A DNA stretch of 13,021 nt from ARS21 sp964615505 (lineage in GTDB: Archaea; Nanobdellota; Nanobdellia; UBA10117; ARS21), in NCBI GenBank assembly GCA_964615505.1, contig CAZTOR010000009.1, positions 1 through 13,021 on the forward strand, read 5' to 3'. Under the pieces are notes generated by a model. It worked only from the letters and a program-made list of their open reading frames with translations. It was not told where the DNA came from and did not search any database. Below are positions 1-6,176 of the stretch, one piece after another. Position numbers and translations under genes: made by a program. Numbering within the stretch: the stretch's first letter is position 1; every line of letters begins with the position of its first letter.

Positions 1-155
1 CAATTTTGATTGCAGCAGCTCTTGTTTACATAATTGATTATATTGTTCTAAGTCCGCTAGGAATGTTGCCTGTAGCAGAATTTGCCATCGATGTAGTCTT
101 ATTTTATGTATTTTTCAAAACAATAAAATCTGAAGTTCCAAAAAGAAGAAGATAA
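1..155 (+). CDS. C-terminal end of an unidentified membrane protein (partial)
   Basis: The frame is open from the window edge (first full codon at 3) to TAA at 153-155, giving 50 residues. The peptide has two hydrophobic stretches (about residues 1-22, starting ILIAAALVYI, and 24-41, with VVLFYVFF) and a short basic tail, SEVPKRRR. This is the end of a polytopic or two-pass membrane protein with a cytoplasmic basic tail under the positive-inside rule. The family cannot be named from this fragment. A T6 run (162-167) follows seven bases after the stop and may end its transcript. Confidence 0.6.
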   Translation, partial: ILIAAALVYIIDYIVLSPLGMLPVAEFAIDVVLFYVFFKTIKSEVPKRRR

Positions 156-158
156 ACT

Positions 159-269
159 TTATTTTTTATGAGATTTCTCAATAGTTTTCAATTGTCTCAT
201 TGGCAAAAAGTATTTCCAAACTTTATGTTTATCATAACCAATCAATTTCTTAATCCAATCTTGCCACAT
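159..269 (-). CDS. Possible small protein or gene remnant, convergent with the first gene
   Basis: An ATG at 269-267 opens a 36-residue frame, starting MWQDWIKKLIGYDKHKVWKY and ending TIEKSHKK, with TAA at 161-159. The same frame stays open upstream to 368, with an alternative TTG at 338, adding FYGLKAFWLK and FIVKWSYLAM. Codon choice and the Lys/Trp/aromatic composition look protein-like. However, the upstream extension runs antisense through the RNase P promoter and P1 stem, so it cannot easily be intact there. It may be a real microprotein, a decayed C-terminal fragment of a larger gene, or chance. I recognise no family. Confidence 0.25.
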   Translation of the reverse strand: MWQDWIKKLIGYDKHKVWKYFLPMRQLKTIEKSHKK

Positions 270-312
270 GGCTAAATAACTCCATTTTACTATAAAACTC
301 TTTAGCCAAAAT

Positions 313-322
313 GCTTTTAAAC
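313..322 (+). promoter_or_regulatory. TATA box of the RNase P RNA gene
   Basis: GCTTTTAAAC is centred about 25 bp upstream of the first base of the P1 stem (342-343), the expected archaeal TATA-to-start distance. Confidence 0.5.
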
Positions 323-341
323 CGTAAAATAACAGCAAAAC

Positions 342-606
342 TAACGCAGAGAGGCAGACTATCGGTGTTTAACACTGTGGAAAGTCCACCCACTCGCGAA
401 GTCCAGCGCAAGCGTGCTTTAATCGGCTCGTCTGGCAACAGAAACGAACTGCTCTGTTCGTATGATGACGCTTCGGCTGAAGTTGTACAGAGTAAGGTGA
501 AATAGGGTCAGACTGGATGAGTGCAAGGCGTATGCCGCTTAGTCGAATGTCTGCATCTGTCGTCCGTATCGGGACAGAACAAAAGGTGGCTTATATCTCT
601 GCGTTA
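342..606 (+). ncRNA. rnpB: Ribonuclease P RNA (archaeal type A-like)
   Basis: This is the catalytic RNA that removes 5' leaders from pre-tRNA. The ends pair exactly: AACGCAGAGA (343-352) with TCTCTGCGTT (596-605), extended by T342-A606, forming P1. The conserved CR-I block GGAAAGTCCACCC (379-391) and CR-V block ACAGAAC...AGGTGGCTTA are present. The P4 pairing holds as CCACC (386-390) with GGTGG (585-589); the usual pair is CCGCC/GGCGG, so both sides have changed together. AGAGTAAGGTGAAA (489-502) fits CR-IV. The length of about 265 nt is on the short side for archaeal type A RNA. It has its own TATA box, and a T6 run at 644-649 follows. The open frames across it on both strands are incidental. 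Confidence 0.93.
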
Positions 607-623
607 TATTCTTCTTCGAACAA

Positions 624-632
624 TTTTTAAAC
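624..632 (+). promoter_or_regulatory. TATA box for the secG-xth operon
   Basis: TTTTTAAAC is centred 25 bp upstream of the ATG at 653, implying an essentially leaderless mRNA. There is no Shine-Dalgarno sequence before that ATG. Confidence 0.45.
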
Positions 633-643
633 AATAATTTCTG

Positions 644-649
644 TTTTTT
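644..649 (+). terminator. Oligo-T terminator candidate after RNase P RNA
   Basis: A T6 run lies 38 nt beyond the RNase P 3' end. Archaeal termination commonly occurs at U-runs without a hairpin. The run sits just before the predicted secG start site, so RNase P termination and secG initiation would be back to back. Confidence 0.35.
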
Positions 650-652
650 CAC

Positions 653-808
653 ATGGCTAAGAAGAACAAAGTTAGATTACCTTCCTCTCAAGGAGGGATT
701 GTTAGTTATGGCGATAGTGAAGATTCATTCATACAAATCAAACCTACTACTGTTATGGGATACGTTATTGCAATCACAATTCTAGCTATACTTGTGCGTT
801 TATTATGA
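653..808 (+). CDS. secG: Preprotein translocase subunit Sec61-beta (SecG)
   Basis: A 51-residue tail-anchored subunit of the archaeal SecYEbeta protein-conducting channel, in the cytoplasmic membrane. It starts MAKKNKVRLPSSQGGIVSYG, the family's basic stretch plus LPSS-GG-V motif, followed by a short polar segment (DSEDSFIQIKPTTVMGY) and a single C-terminal TM helix, VIAITILAILVRLL (about residues 38-51). Family members are usually 50-60 residues, so it is full length. ATG at 653 is the only sensible start and sits 25 bp from a TATA box. The TGA overlaps the next gene's ATG (ATGA, 805-808), indicating co-transcription and translational coupling with xth. Confidence 0.93.
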   Translation: MAKKNKVRLPSSQGGIVSYGDSEDSFIQIKPTTVMGYVIAITILAILVRLL

Positions 809-1560
809 AGATAATATCATGGAATGTGAACGGCATTCGTGCAGTTTTGAAAAAAGGATTCACTGATTTTGTATCTAAAGAAAACCCAACTATTTTATGC
901 ATTCAAGAAACTAAGGCTCATCCTGATCAAGTCGATGAACTTCTACAAGAATATGAACATCATTTTTGGAATTCTGCAGATAAGAAAGGATATTCTGGAA
1001 CAGCTGTTTTTTCAAAGATAAAACCACTTAATGTGAGCTATGGCGGAAATATTAAAGAAGGTGATACTGAAGGCCGAATTATTACTTTAGAGTTTGATAC
1101 TTTCTATCTTGTGAATGTTTACACTATGAATGCCCAAAGAGGGCTAGCTCGAATCGAATCTCGGAAGAAATGGGATAACAAATTTTTAAAATATTTAACA
1201 GAATTAGAGAAAACTAAACCTGTTGTGACTTGTGGAGATTTCAATGTTGCTCACAAAGAGATTGACTTAGCTCGTCCAAAGCAAAATATGAAAAACGCAG
1301 GATTTAGTCCTCAAGAACGAGCAGGTTTTGATAAATATATAACAAATGGTTTTATTGATACTTTTAGACTTTTTAACGAAAAACCTGAACAATATTCGTG
1401 GTGGAGTTACAGATTCAATGCAAGGAAGAAGAATATTGGTTGGAGAATTGACTATTTTTTAACATCAGGGAAGCTTAAATCAAAAGTGAAAAATTCTCAA
1501 ATTTTGGATGAGGTAATGGGTTCAGATCATGCACCAATTAAATTAGTGTTAAATATTTAA
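805..1560 (+). CDS. xth: Exonuclease III / class II AP endonuclease
   Basis: A 251-residue DNA base-excision-repair enzyme of the Xth/ExoIII branch of the exonuclease-endonuclease-phosphatase fold, which cleaves 5' to abasic sites using a divalent metal. The active-site motifs are in order: SWNVNGIRAV (Asn7), CIQETKA (metal ligand Glu35), GYSGTAVFS, NVYTMNAQRG (Tyr106), CGDFNVAH (Asp145, Asn147), RIDYFL (Asp216) and GSDHAPI (the Asp241-His242 pair). All key residues are present and the length is normal for the family (about 250-270), so it should be active. The ATG overlaps the Sec61-beta stop. The start codon has no clear Shine-Dalgarno of its own, consistent with coupling. Confidence 0.96.
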   Translation: MKIISWNVNGIRAVLKKGFTDFVSKENPTILCIQETKAHPDQVDELLQEYEHHFWNSADKKGYSGTAVFSKIKPLNVSYGGNIKEGDTEGRIITLEFDTFYLVNVYTMNAQRGLARIESRKKWDNKFLKYLTELEKTKPVVTCGDFNVAHKEIDLARPKQNMKNAGFSPQERAGFDKYITNGFIDTFRLFNEKPEQYSWWSYRFNARKKNIGWRIDYFLTSGKLKSKVKNSQILDEVMGSDHAPIKLVLNI

Positions 1561-1577
1561 TACATACTTAGTATGTA
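1561..1577 (+). promoter_or_regulatory. Palindromic operator candidate upstream of the RHH-adhesin operon
   Basis: TACATACTTAGTATGTA is a perfect inverted repeat with 8-base arms around a central T. It starts directly after the xth stop and lies 17 bp upstream of the TATA-like CTTAAATATA. The half-site-like words ATATGTA recur at 1581 and 1601. RHH dimers bind short palindromes of this size, and the operon's first gene encodes an RHH protein, so autoregulation is the simplest reading. Confidence 0.5.
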
Positions 1578-1593
1578 TAGATATGTAGTAATA

Positions 1594-1603
1594 CTTAAAT
1601 ATA
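1594..1603 (+). promoter_or_regulatory. TATA box of the RHH-adhesin operon
   Basis: CTTAAATATA is centred 28 bp upstream of the RHH1 ATG at 1627, so the transcript would start at or a few bases before the start codon. It lies between two palindromes. Confidence 0.45.
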
Positions 1604-1607
1604 TGTA

Positions 1608-1624
1608 CTAGCTAATTGAGCTAG
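1608..1624 (+). promoter_or_regulatory. Second palindrome at the predicted transcription start
   Basis: CTAGCTAATTGAGCTAG has 6-base arms (CTAGCT/AGCTAG) around a 5-base centre and ends two bases before the ATG at 1627. It lies where RNA polymerase would initiate, so it could be a repressor site, or a hairpin if transcription starts further upstream. Confidence 0.35.
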
Positions 1625-1626
1625 AT

Positions 1627-1761
1627 ATGTCTAAAGAAAGAATAACTATAACGATTGATAAGAAACTTTTGAAATGGATAGATTATCAAGTTAAATCCAG
1701 AAAATTTGCAAATCGAAGCCATGTACTTGAGTTTCTAGCATCAAAAGGAGGTAAGAGATGA
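1627..1761 (+). CDS. Ribbon-helix-helix (CopG/Arc-type) regulator RHH1, 44 aa
   Basis: A minimal RHH DNA-binding protein. The N-terminal strand is ERITITID (residues 4-11), whose alternating polar side chains would contact bases in the dimer's two-stranded sheet. Helix 1 is KKLLKWIDYQVKS, the turn carries FANRSH, and helix 2 is VLEFLAS. At 44 residues it is only the fold, with no partner or sensor domain. ATG at 1627 is the only start preserving the strand. The stop overlaps the adhesin ATG (ATGA, 1758-1761), and a strong GGAGGT (1747-1752) inside its 3' end serves the adhesin. Likely role: autoregulation of this operon through the palindromes at 1561-1624. It has a same-length paralogue at 5192-5326. 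Confidence 0.85.
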   Translation: MSKERITITIDKKLLKWIDYQVKSRKFANRSHVLEFLASKGGKR

Positions 1762-4700
1762 ATAAACCATCCTTTGCGCTTGGTAACTCATTAATTATTT
1801 TTGCTTCCTTAGCAATGTTCATTTCAGTGATGTCATTAAATTCCGGTTATTCGAATATCCAAAGTTTTACAACTGTAGATACTACTGATTTGAGTGAATT
1901 CACTCAATTAACTGCTGAAATCAATAAACCTGTTACTTGGATAAAAAATGATACTCAACAAATAGTTGAGACAGAACCTCCTGAAGTTGTCGAAACAGAT
2001 ACGTCTGAGGTAGATGGTAAACTCCAAAAACGAGTTACTATCTCCTCTGACTTTCATTACGAAAAAATATTGACATATGCTTCAGTACCGAATTTACTCT
2101 CTGAACAAGTTAGATTGTTCTGGATGATTGATGGAATCAAAACAGATGTAACTGAACGTGAAGATTTTAACGTAACATTTTACGATGAGGATGGCGACAC
2201 CTTAATTGATAAAATTTCATGGATTACACCACATTTATCTGAACAAGAATTTATTTTAGAATTTGATATTACCGTTATCAATCCGTGGGAATCCGGAATA
2301 TCTGGTGGAGACTGGATAGTTTATTTTAACACAACTGGAACTGGAACATTAAACATAACAAAAGATGAATTATCAAATCAAGTTCTAACTTTCAATTACA
2401 TAAAATGTGGTGACACTATTCTTTATTCTTCAATGAGTGAATATTCGTATATCTTAGAAGACTATTCTTGTTCTGAAACTGCAGAAATTTCACACACAAT
2501 CGGACAAATGCCTATGGAAATATTTGGAATGCAATTTGATTTCGGTAATGATATCAATAATGATGTAGATTTTGCATATGATCCAGATTTCACTGCAGAT
2601 GCTGATAGTGACGGAATATTCGATTTAGATGAGCTACTGTTAGGAACTGACCCAGCGGATCCACTCAGTCCAGCATATAGATCTGCAACAGGTTGTAATG
2701 CATTACCTTTTGTTGGTCCAATGCTTGGTCCTTGTACAGGTGACGGAGTTGGAGCTGATCCAGCTAATTGCGACGAGGACGGTGATTGTATTTCTGATTT
2801 TGCTGAATCTTGGATCGCAGGCGGAGGAGGAGAATATTTTAATGCGTTCGGAGTTCAATATAATGCTGCCGATACTGATGGCGGAGGCGTTAATGATCAT
2901 GATGAAATTGTTGCCGGAACTGACCCATCTAATCCGGGTGATGATGGCGGAGGCGGAGGCGGAAGTTACCCAAATTGGGCAACAGCACCAACTTGTTCAA
3001 CAGTAAATTCAAATTCAGGTACAACTGTTTGCGATGCTGATTTATCTAACTCACCAGGAGGAGTATGTGACAATAACGGAGCTGGGCATGCATTTAGTAT
3101 CACTGCAGAAACTACTTCCGAAGTAGATTGTGCAATAGCGAACGGTGTCAATTTCACAATAACACCTGCTTCAAACTGGTATGGTACAGCAAGTTGTACG
3201 GTAAGGTGTACTGACACCGCCGGTGCCGGAGGAACAGCTGATTCAGTTGTATCAATTACAGTAAATAACCAGGCACCTACTTCTTCAACTCCAACTCTTA
3301 CTCCTACAAGCCCTACCACGTCGTCTAACTTAACTGCAACAGCTGTTAGTTTCTCCGATCCAGAATCAGAAGCCCTCACTGCAATTTTTGACTTTAGGAA
3401 AGAAACAGTTTCCATTGCAAAATTAAATGCCCAATTTAATACTAATTCCTCATCTGCAATAAATGATTATTCTAGTTTAAGTAATGATCTTACAAATAAC
3501 GGTGCAGACTGGAAGAATGCCGGTACGTGTGGTCTGACTGGAAGCGGTGGTTGTTACGATTTAACAAAAGTAAGTTCCACAAGCGGAGATTATCTTTACA
3601 GAGCAGACGATTCTGATTTTGACGGGATGTCAGCAATTTCTGCATGTTTATGGGTAAAACCGGATTCCACAATATCTGACACTACTTATTTTATTAGTAA
3701 AGGAGATGCATTCAAATTATATTATCAATCAGGTGTAGGTTTGAGATGGGGGTTGGATCAAGCAGGAGGCTATGGTTCCGCCACATTTACTGGAGGTAGC
3801 TGGCATCATGTTTGTGGTACGTGGGATACCACGTCAGATGAGTCTAAAATATATCATAATGCCAATTTAATAAGCACCGACTCAAGAGTTTTGACGACTA
3901 CTGGAAGTAACAGCAATCAAATAAGAATTGGAGCAGGTGGAGCAGCATATTACTGGCCAGTAGATGGTTTAGTCGACGGTGCTCAAATATATGATGTTGC
4001 ACTTACTGGGGATCAAATCACAAAAATATATAATTCTGGAACCCCAAATTATACTGTAATAGATTCTTCAATGACGTCTCTAGGTGAAAATTGGACTGTG
4101 GCAGTCACGCCAAATGATGCTGCCCAAGATGGATCTACACAAACATCTGCAACTAGAAATATTGGAGTTGCTAATACTGCTCCAACGGACATATCCTGGG
4201 ATTCTGGAGACAATGATATAGCTGAGAATTCTGCATCTACAACAGTAGTAGGAACTTTAAGTGAAACTGATTCACAAGGAGGCAGTATGACTTGGACTGA
4301 GCAAGGATCTGGAAACGGAACAAGTCTATTTGAAATCGCAAGTTCAACAGGAGTAGTTACAGTAAGTAGTGGCACAAGTTTAAATTACGAAACCGCTACA
4401 CTATACGGTTATCCTGTTAGAGTCACAGATTCAGGAGGATTGTATTATGATGAGACTATGACTATTGATGTAACTAATGTGAATGAAGCACCAACTTGGT
4501 CGACTGTAATTCCAGATCATGCAATGAATGCAGATAATGCAACGGCAGAAATAGATGAAGAATTAGATGATTCCCCTGGAGGAGTATGTACAGATGTAGA
4601 TGCATCAACAACTTTTTCATTCACAGTTCAAACTGAAAATACGGCACAAGTAGATTGTACTGTTTCAGGTACATCCTTGAGTGTAACACCTGCCACAAAT

Positions 4701-5195
4701 TACAGTGGAACTGCCAGTTGTACTATTAGGTGTAGTGATGGAAGTTTAACCGCAGATGACACTTTCAATATAGTTGTATCAAAGACAATTTCAATGTCGA
4801 TTTCTACAAATTTAACTAATGATTTAGATTGGTCCATAGCTAATACTACAGGTGCAACCTTTGATGCTAGTGCGAATGGGGGAACAGGAGCATCAAGTTA
4901 TTATGTAACAATTGAGGCTCACGGAGGAGAACCAAATGTTACAATAAAATCATCTGGAGATTTAAGTAAAGGTTCAGGAACAGACATAGGCATAGGAAAT
5001 TTTACGTACAAAAATAGTACTACTAATACTGTTCCGGGTTCAGCAACTGCGATGACTACGTCTTATGTAAACGCAGCAACGAATTTAGCGGCAGATGCCT
5101 CACACATTGTTTATTTCAAGTTCTTCTTGACCGTACCTTCTGCTACATCAGCGGGAACATATAATACAACCACATATTTTCGGGGGAACGTATGA
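1758..5195 (+). CDS. Giant modular surface protein (adhesin-like) with TSP3, LamG, cadherin-like and C-terminal pilin-like domains
   Basis: An 1145-residue secreted or N-terminally anchored protein (hydrophobic segment about residues 9-27). Modules in order: an N-terminal module with SSDFHY, FNVTFYDEDGD and ISWITPHLSEQEF (about 92-172), seen in many large DPANN surface proteins; calcium-binding TSP3/EF-like repeats DADSDGIFDLDELLLGTDP, DEDGDCISD and AADTDGGGVNDHDE (281-392); a Gly6 linker (397-402); a Cys-containing cadherin-like domain (405-503; Cys 437/458/480/484); an Ig-like domain split by a LamG/ConA-type insertion (about 552-764), resuming to 803; a cadherin repeat (808-911); a second Cys cadherin-like domain (912-1007; Cys 944/967/988/992); and a C-terminal beta-sandwich (1009-1145) resembling the ectodomain encoded at 6665-7513. 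Start ATG follows GGAGGT by 5 nt. There is no C-terminal TM and many N-x-S/T sequons. Inferred role: adhesion, possibly as a fibre tip. Confidence 0.88.
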   Translation: MNKPSFALGNSLIIFASLAMFISVMSLNSGYSNIQSFTTVDTTDLSEFTQLTAEINKPVTWIKNDTQQIVETEPPEVVETDTSEVDGKLQKRVTISSDFHYEKILTYASVPNLLSEQVRLFWMIDGIKTDVTEREDFNVTFYDEDGDTLIDKISWITPHLSEQEFILEFDITVINPWESGISGGDWIVYFNTTGTGTLNITKDELSNQVLTFNYIKCGDTILYSSMSEYSYILEDYSCSETAEISHTIGQMPMEIFGMQFDFGNDINNDVDFAYDPDFTADADSDGIFDLDELLLGTDPADPLSPAYRSATGCNALPFVGPMLGPCTGDGVGADPANCDEDGDCISDFAESWIAGGGGEYFNAFGVQYNAADTDGGGVNDHDEIVAGTDPSNPGDDGGGGGGSYPNWATAPTCSTVNSNSGTTVCDADLSNSPGGVCDNNGAGHAFSITAETTSEVDCAIANGVNFTITPASNWYGTASCTVRCTDTAGAGGTADSVVSITVNNQAPTSSTPTLTPTSPTTSSNLTATAVSFSDPESEALTAIFDFRKETVSIAKLNAQFNTNSSSAINDYSSLSNDLTNNGADWKNAGTCGLTGSGGCYDLTKVSSTSGDYLYRADDSDFDGMSAISACLWVKPDSTISDTTYFISKGDAFKLYYQSGVGLRWGLDQAGGYGSATFTGGSWHHVCGTWDTTSDESKIYHNANLISTDSRVLTTTGSNSNQIRIGAGGAAYYWPVDGLVDGAQIYDVALTGDQITKIYNSGTPNYTVIDSSMTSLGENWTVAVTPNDAAQDGSTQTSATRNIGVANTAPTDISWDSGDNDIAENSASTTVVGTLSETDSQGGSMTWTEQGSGNGTSLFEIASSTGVVTVSSGTSLNYETATLYGYPVRVTDSGGLYYDETMTIDVTNVNEAPTWSTVIPDHAMNADNATAEIDEELDDSPGGVCTDVDASTTFSFTVQTENTAQVDCTVSGTSLSVTPATNYSGTASCTIRCSDGSLTADDTFNIVVSKTISMSISTNLTNDLDWSIANTTGATFDASANGGTGASSYYVTIEAHGGEPNVTIKSSGDLSKGSGTDIGIGNFTYKNSTTNTVPGSATAMTTSYVNAATNLAADASHIVYFKFFLTVPSATSAGTYNTTTYFRGNV

Positions 5196-5326
5196 AAGAG
5201 AGAATTACTGTTACAATCGATAAAGTATTACTGAAACAATTAGATAAAGGAATTAAACAATACAAGTATGCTAGCCGAAGTCACGGTTTCGAATATTTAA
5301 TATCGAGGGAAATGTCTAAAAAATGA
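5192..5326 (+). CDS. Ribbon-helix-helix regulator RHH2, 44 aa
   Basis: Same length and fold as RHH1: strand ERITVTID (residues 3-10), helix 1 KVLLKQLDKGIKQ, turn YASRSH, helix 2 GFEYLIS. It is clearly a paralogue (ERIT[IV]TID, [NS]RSH, [FY]L.S) but its helix 1 surface differs, so it may bind another site or form heterodimers with RHH1. Its ATG overlaps the adhesin stop (ATGA, 5192-5195) and its stop overlaps the next ATG (5323-5326), so it can only be made from the operon message. GGGGG at 5182-5186 is a weak ribosome site. An RHH between an adhesin and a membrane protein, with no toxin neighbour, argues for a regulator rather than an antitoxin. Confidence 0.84.
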   Translation: MKERITVTIDKVLLKQLDKGIKQYKYASRSHGFEYLISREMSKK

Positions 5327-6060
5327 GAGCGACTAAAATTAATATGAAAAAGATTGTGATTCTATTCACAACATTACTTTTACTTAGTCCGGCCTTTGCA
5401 GATTCAGGAGTAGGTATAAAATATGCTTTTGAATATTCTGATGCAATTCAAGAAGATGTGACTTGTTTAACTTATGGTGTATATAATCCATTTGATACAG
5501 CAATCACTGCAACAATGGTTACAGAAGGAGAATTTGCTGAATATCAATACCGTCAGAAGAATTTGAATTTAGATGCATACACATATAGTAATAGTTCCAA
5601 GGAATTAGATGTTTGTTTTAAAGTCCCAAAAATAGTTGAAGACTGTGAATCTCCTGTTAAATTAACCGGAAATGTTGTTGCTACGACAGTTAGTGACTCT
5701 ACCGTTCAAGGTTCTGGTGCAGTTGCTAAAGTAGGAGTTTCTGCTCCTCTAGAACTAAATATTATTTGCGGAACACCCATCGGATTAACAATTTTAGATT
5801 CAATTGAGCCAAATATATTTTTGGGGATCGGTATCGGCGGATTAATTGCTTTAATTATTTTCATAATTTGGTTCTGGACTAAACGAAAGAAGAAACCAGA
5901 ACTAAGTCAAGAATCTAATCTTCGTGACGAATATATGGAAAAGTATTCTACTTTAATGGTACTTCACAAGAAAGTTGCCACAAATATTGCAAGTCCAGAA
6001 GAACTAGAGAAGTATAGATCGCTAAGGTCAGAATTAGAGGATTTACGCGCTAAGATTTAA
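5323..6060 (+). CDS. SP / beta-domain / TM / cytoplasmic-helix membrane protein (paralogue of 8359-8883)
   Basis: A 245-residue type I membrane protein. The signal peptide is MKKIVILFTTLLLLSPAFA (residues 8-26 from this start), the extracellular beta-rich domain spans 27-160 with Cys 48/98/107/149, the TM helix 163-186 is followed by stop-transfer TKRKKKPE, and a charged helical tail (197-245) contains LRDEYMEKYSTL and LRSELEDLRAKI. The ectodomain shares VGI, C.[TV]..VYN and GEF landmarks with the protein at 8359. The VYNP-type first Ig strand recalls membrane-anchored Ig proteins such as DUF916-type WxL partners, but I cannot assign it. ATG at 5323 is chosen for its ATGA overlap; Met at 5344 would also give a good signal peptide. 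Inferred role: tethering or assembly factor for the adhesin/fibre. Confidence 0.8.
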   Translation: MRATKINMKKIVILFTTLLLLSPAFADSGVGIKYAFEYSDAIQEDVTCLTYGVYNPFDTAITATMVTEGEFAEYQYRQKNLNLDAYTYSNSSKELDVCFKVPKIVEDCESPVKLTGNVVATTVSDSTVQGSGAVAKVGVSAPLELNIICGTPIGLTILDSIEPNIFLGIGIGGLIALIIFIIWFWTKRKKKPELSQESNLRDEYMEKYSTLMVLHKKVATNIASPEELEKYRSLRSELEDLRAKI

Positions 6061-6066
6061 TTTTTT
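6061..6066 (+). terminator. Oligo-T terminator candidate at the end of operon A
   Basis: A T6 run directly follows the TAA at 6058-6060 and merges into the palindrome at 6065-6080, which could strengthen it as a hairpin. Confidence 0.4.
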
Positions 6067-6171
6067 AACATATATGTTAACAAACTTAACAATATATACT
6101 AAAATAACACTATTAGTTAATAAACTTAATAAAAAGAAGATTTATATACTAACTTGTTAACAGTATTAACA
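6065..6171 (+). repeat. Cluster of TTAAC/GTTAA half-sites and palindromes upstream of operon B
   Basis: TTAACATATATGTTAA (6065-6080) is a perfect 16-base palindrome. CTTAAC (6085-6090), AGTTAA (6115-6120), TGTTAACA (6155-6162) and TTAACA (6166-6171) follow. The last two surround the predicted start site just after TATA box TTTATATACT (6141-6150). The word differs from the TACATACT palindrome of operon A, so a different DNA-binding protein, or a different dimer combination, probably acts here. Confidence 0.5.
6141..6150 (+). promoter_or_regulatory. TATA box of operon B
   Basis: TTTATATACT is a near-consensus archaeal TATA box. Initiation about 25 bp downstream falls near 6170-6172, leaving a leader of about 5 nt before the GTG at 6177. 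Confidence 0.55.
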
Positions 6172-6176
6172 GTTGG

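Noticed and set aside
250..505. Open frames on both strands across 250-505 (62 and 64 codons)
   Set aside because: They read through the RNase P RNA core, whose pairing and conserved blocks explain the sequence.
2698..4375. Several 60-150-codon frames on both strands inside the adhesin gene
   Set aside because: They are out-of-frame shadows of a long, domain-rich coding sequence and show no recognisable domains of their own.
1627..5326. RHH proteins as antitoxins of a toxin-antitoxin pair
   Set aside because: Neither has a toxin-binding extension and neither neighbour resembles a toxin.
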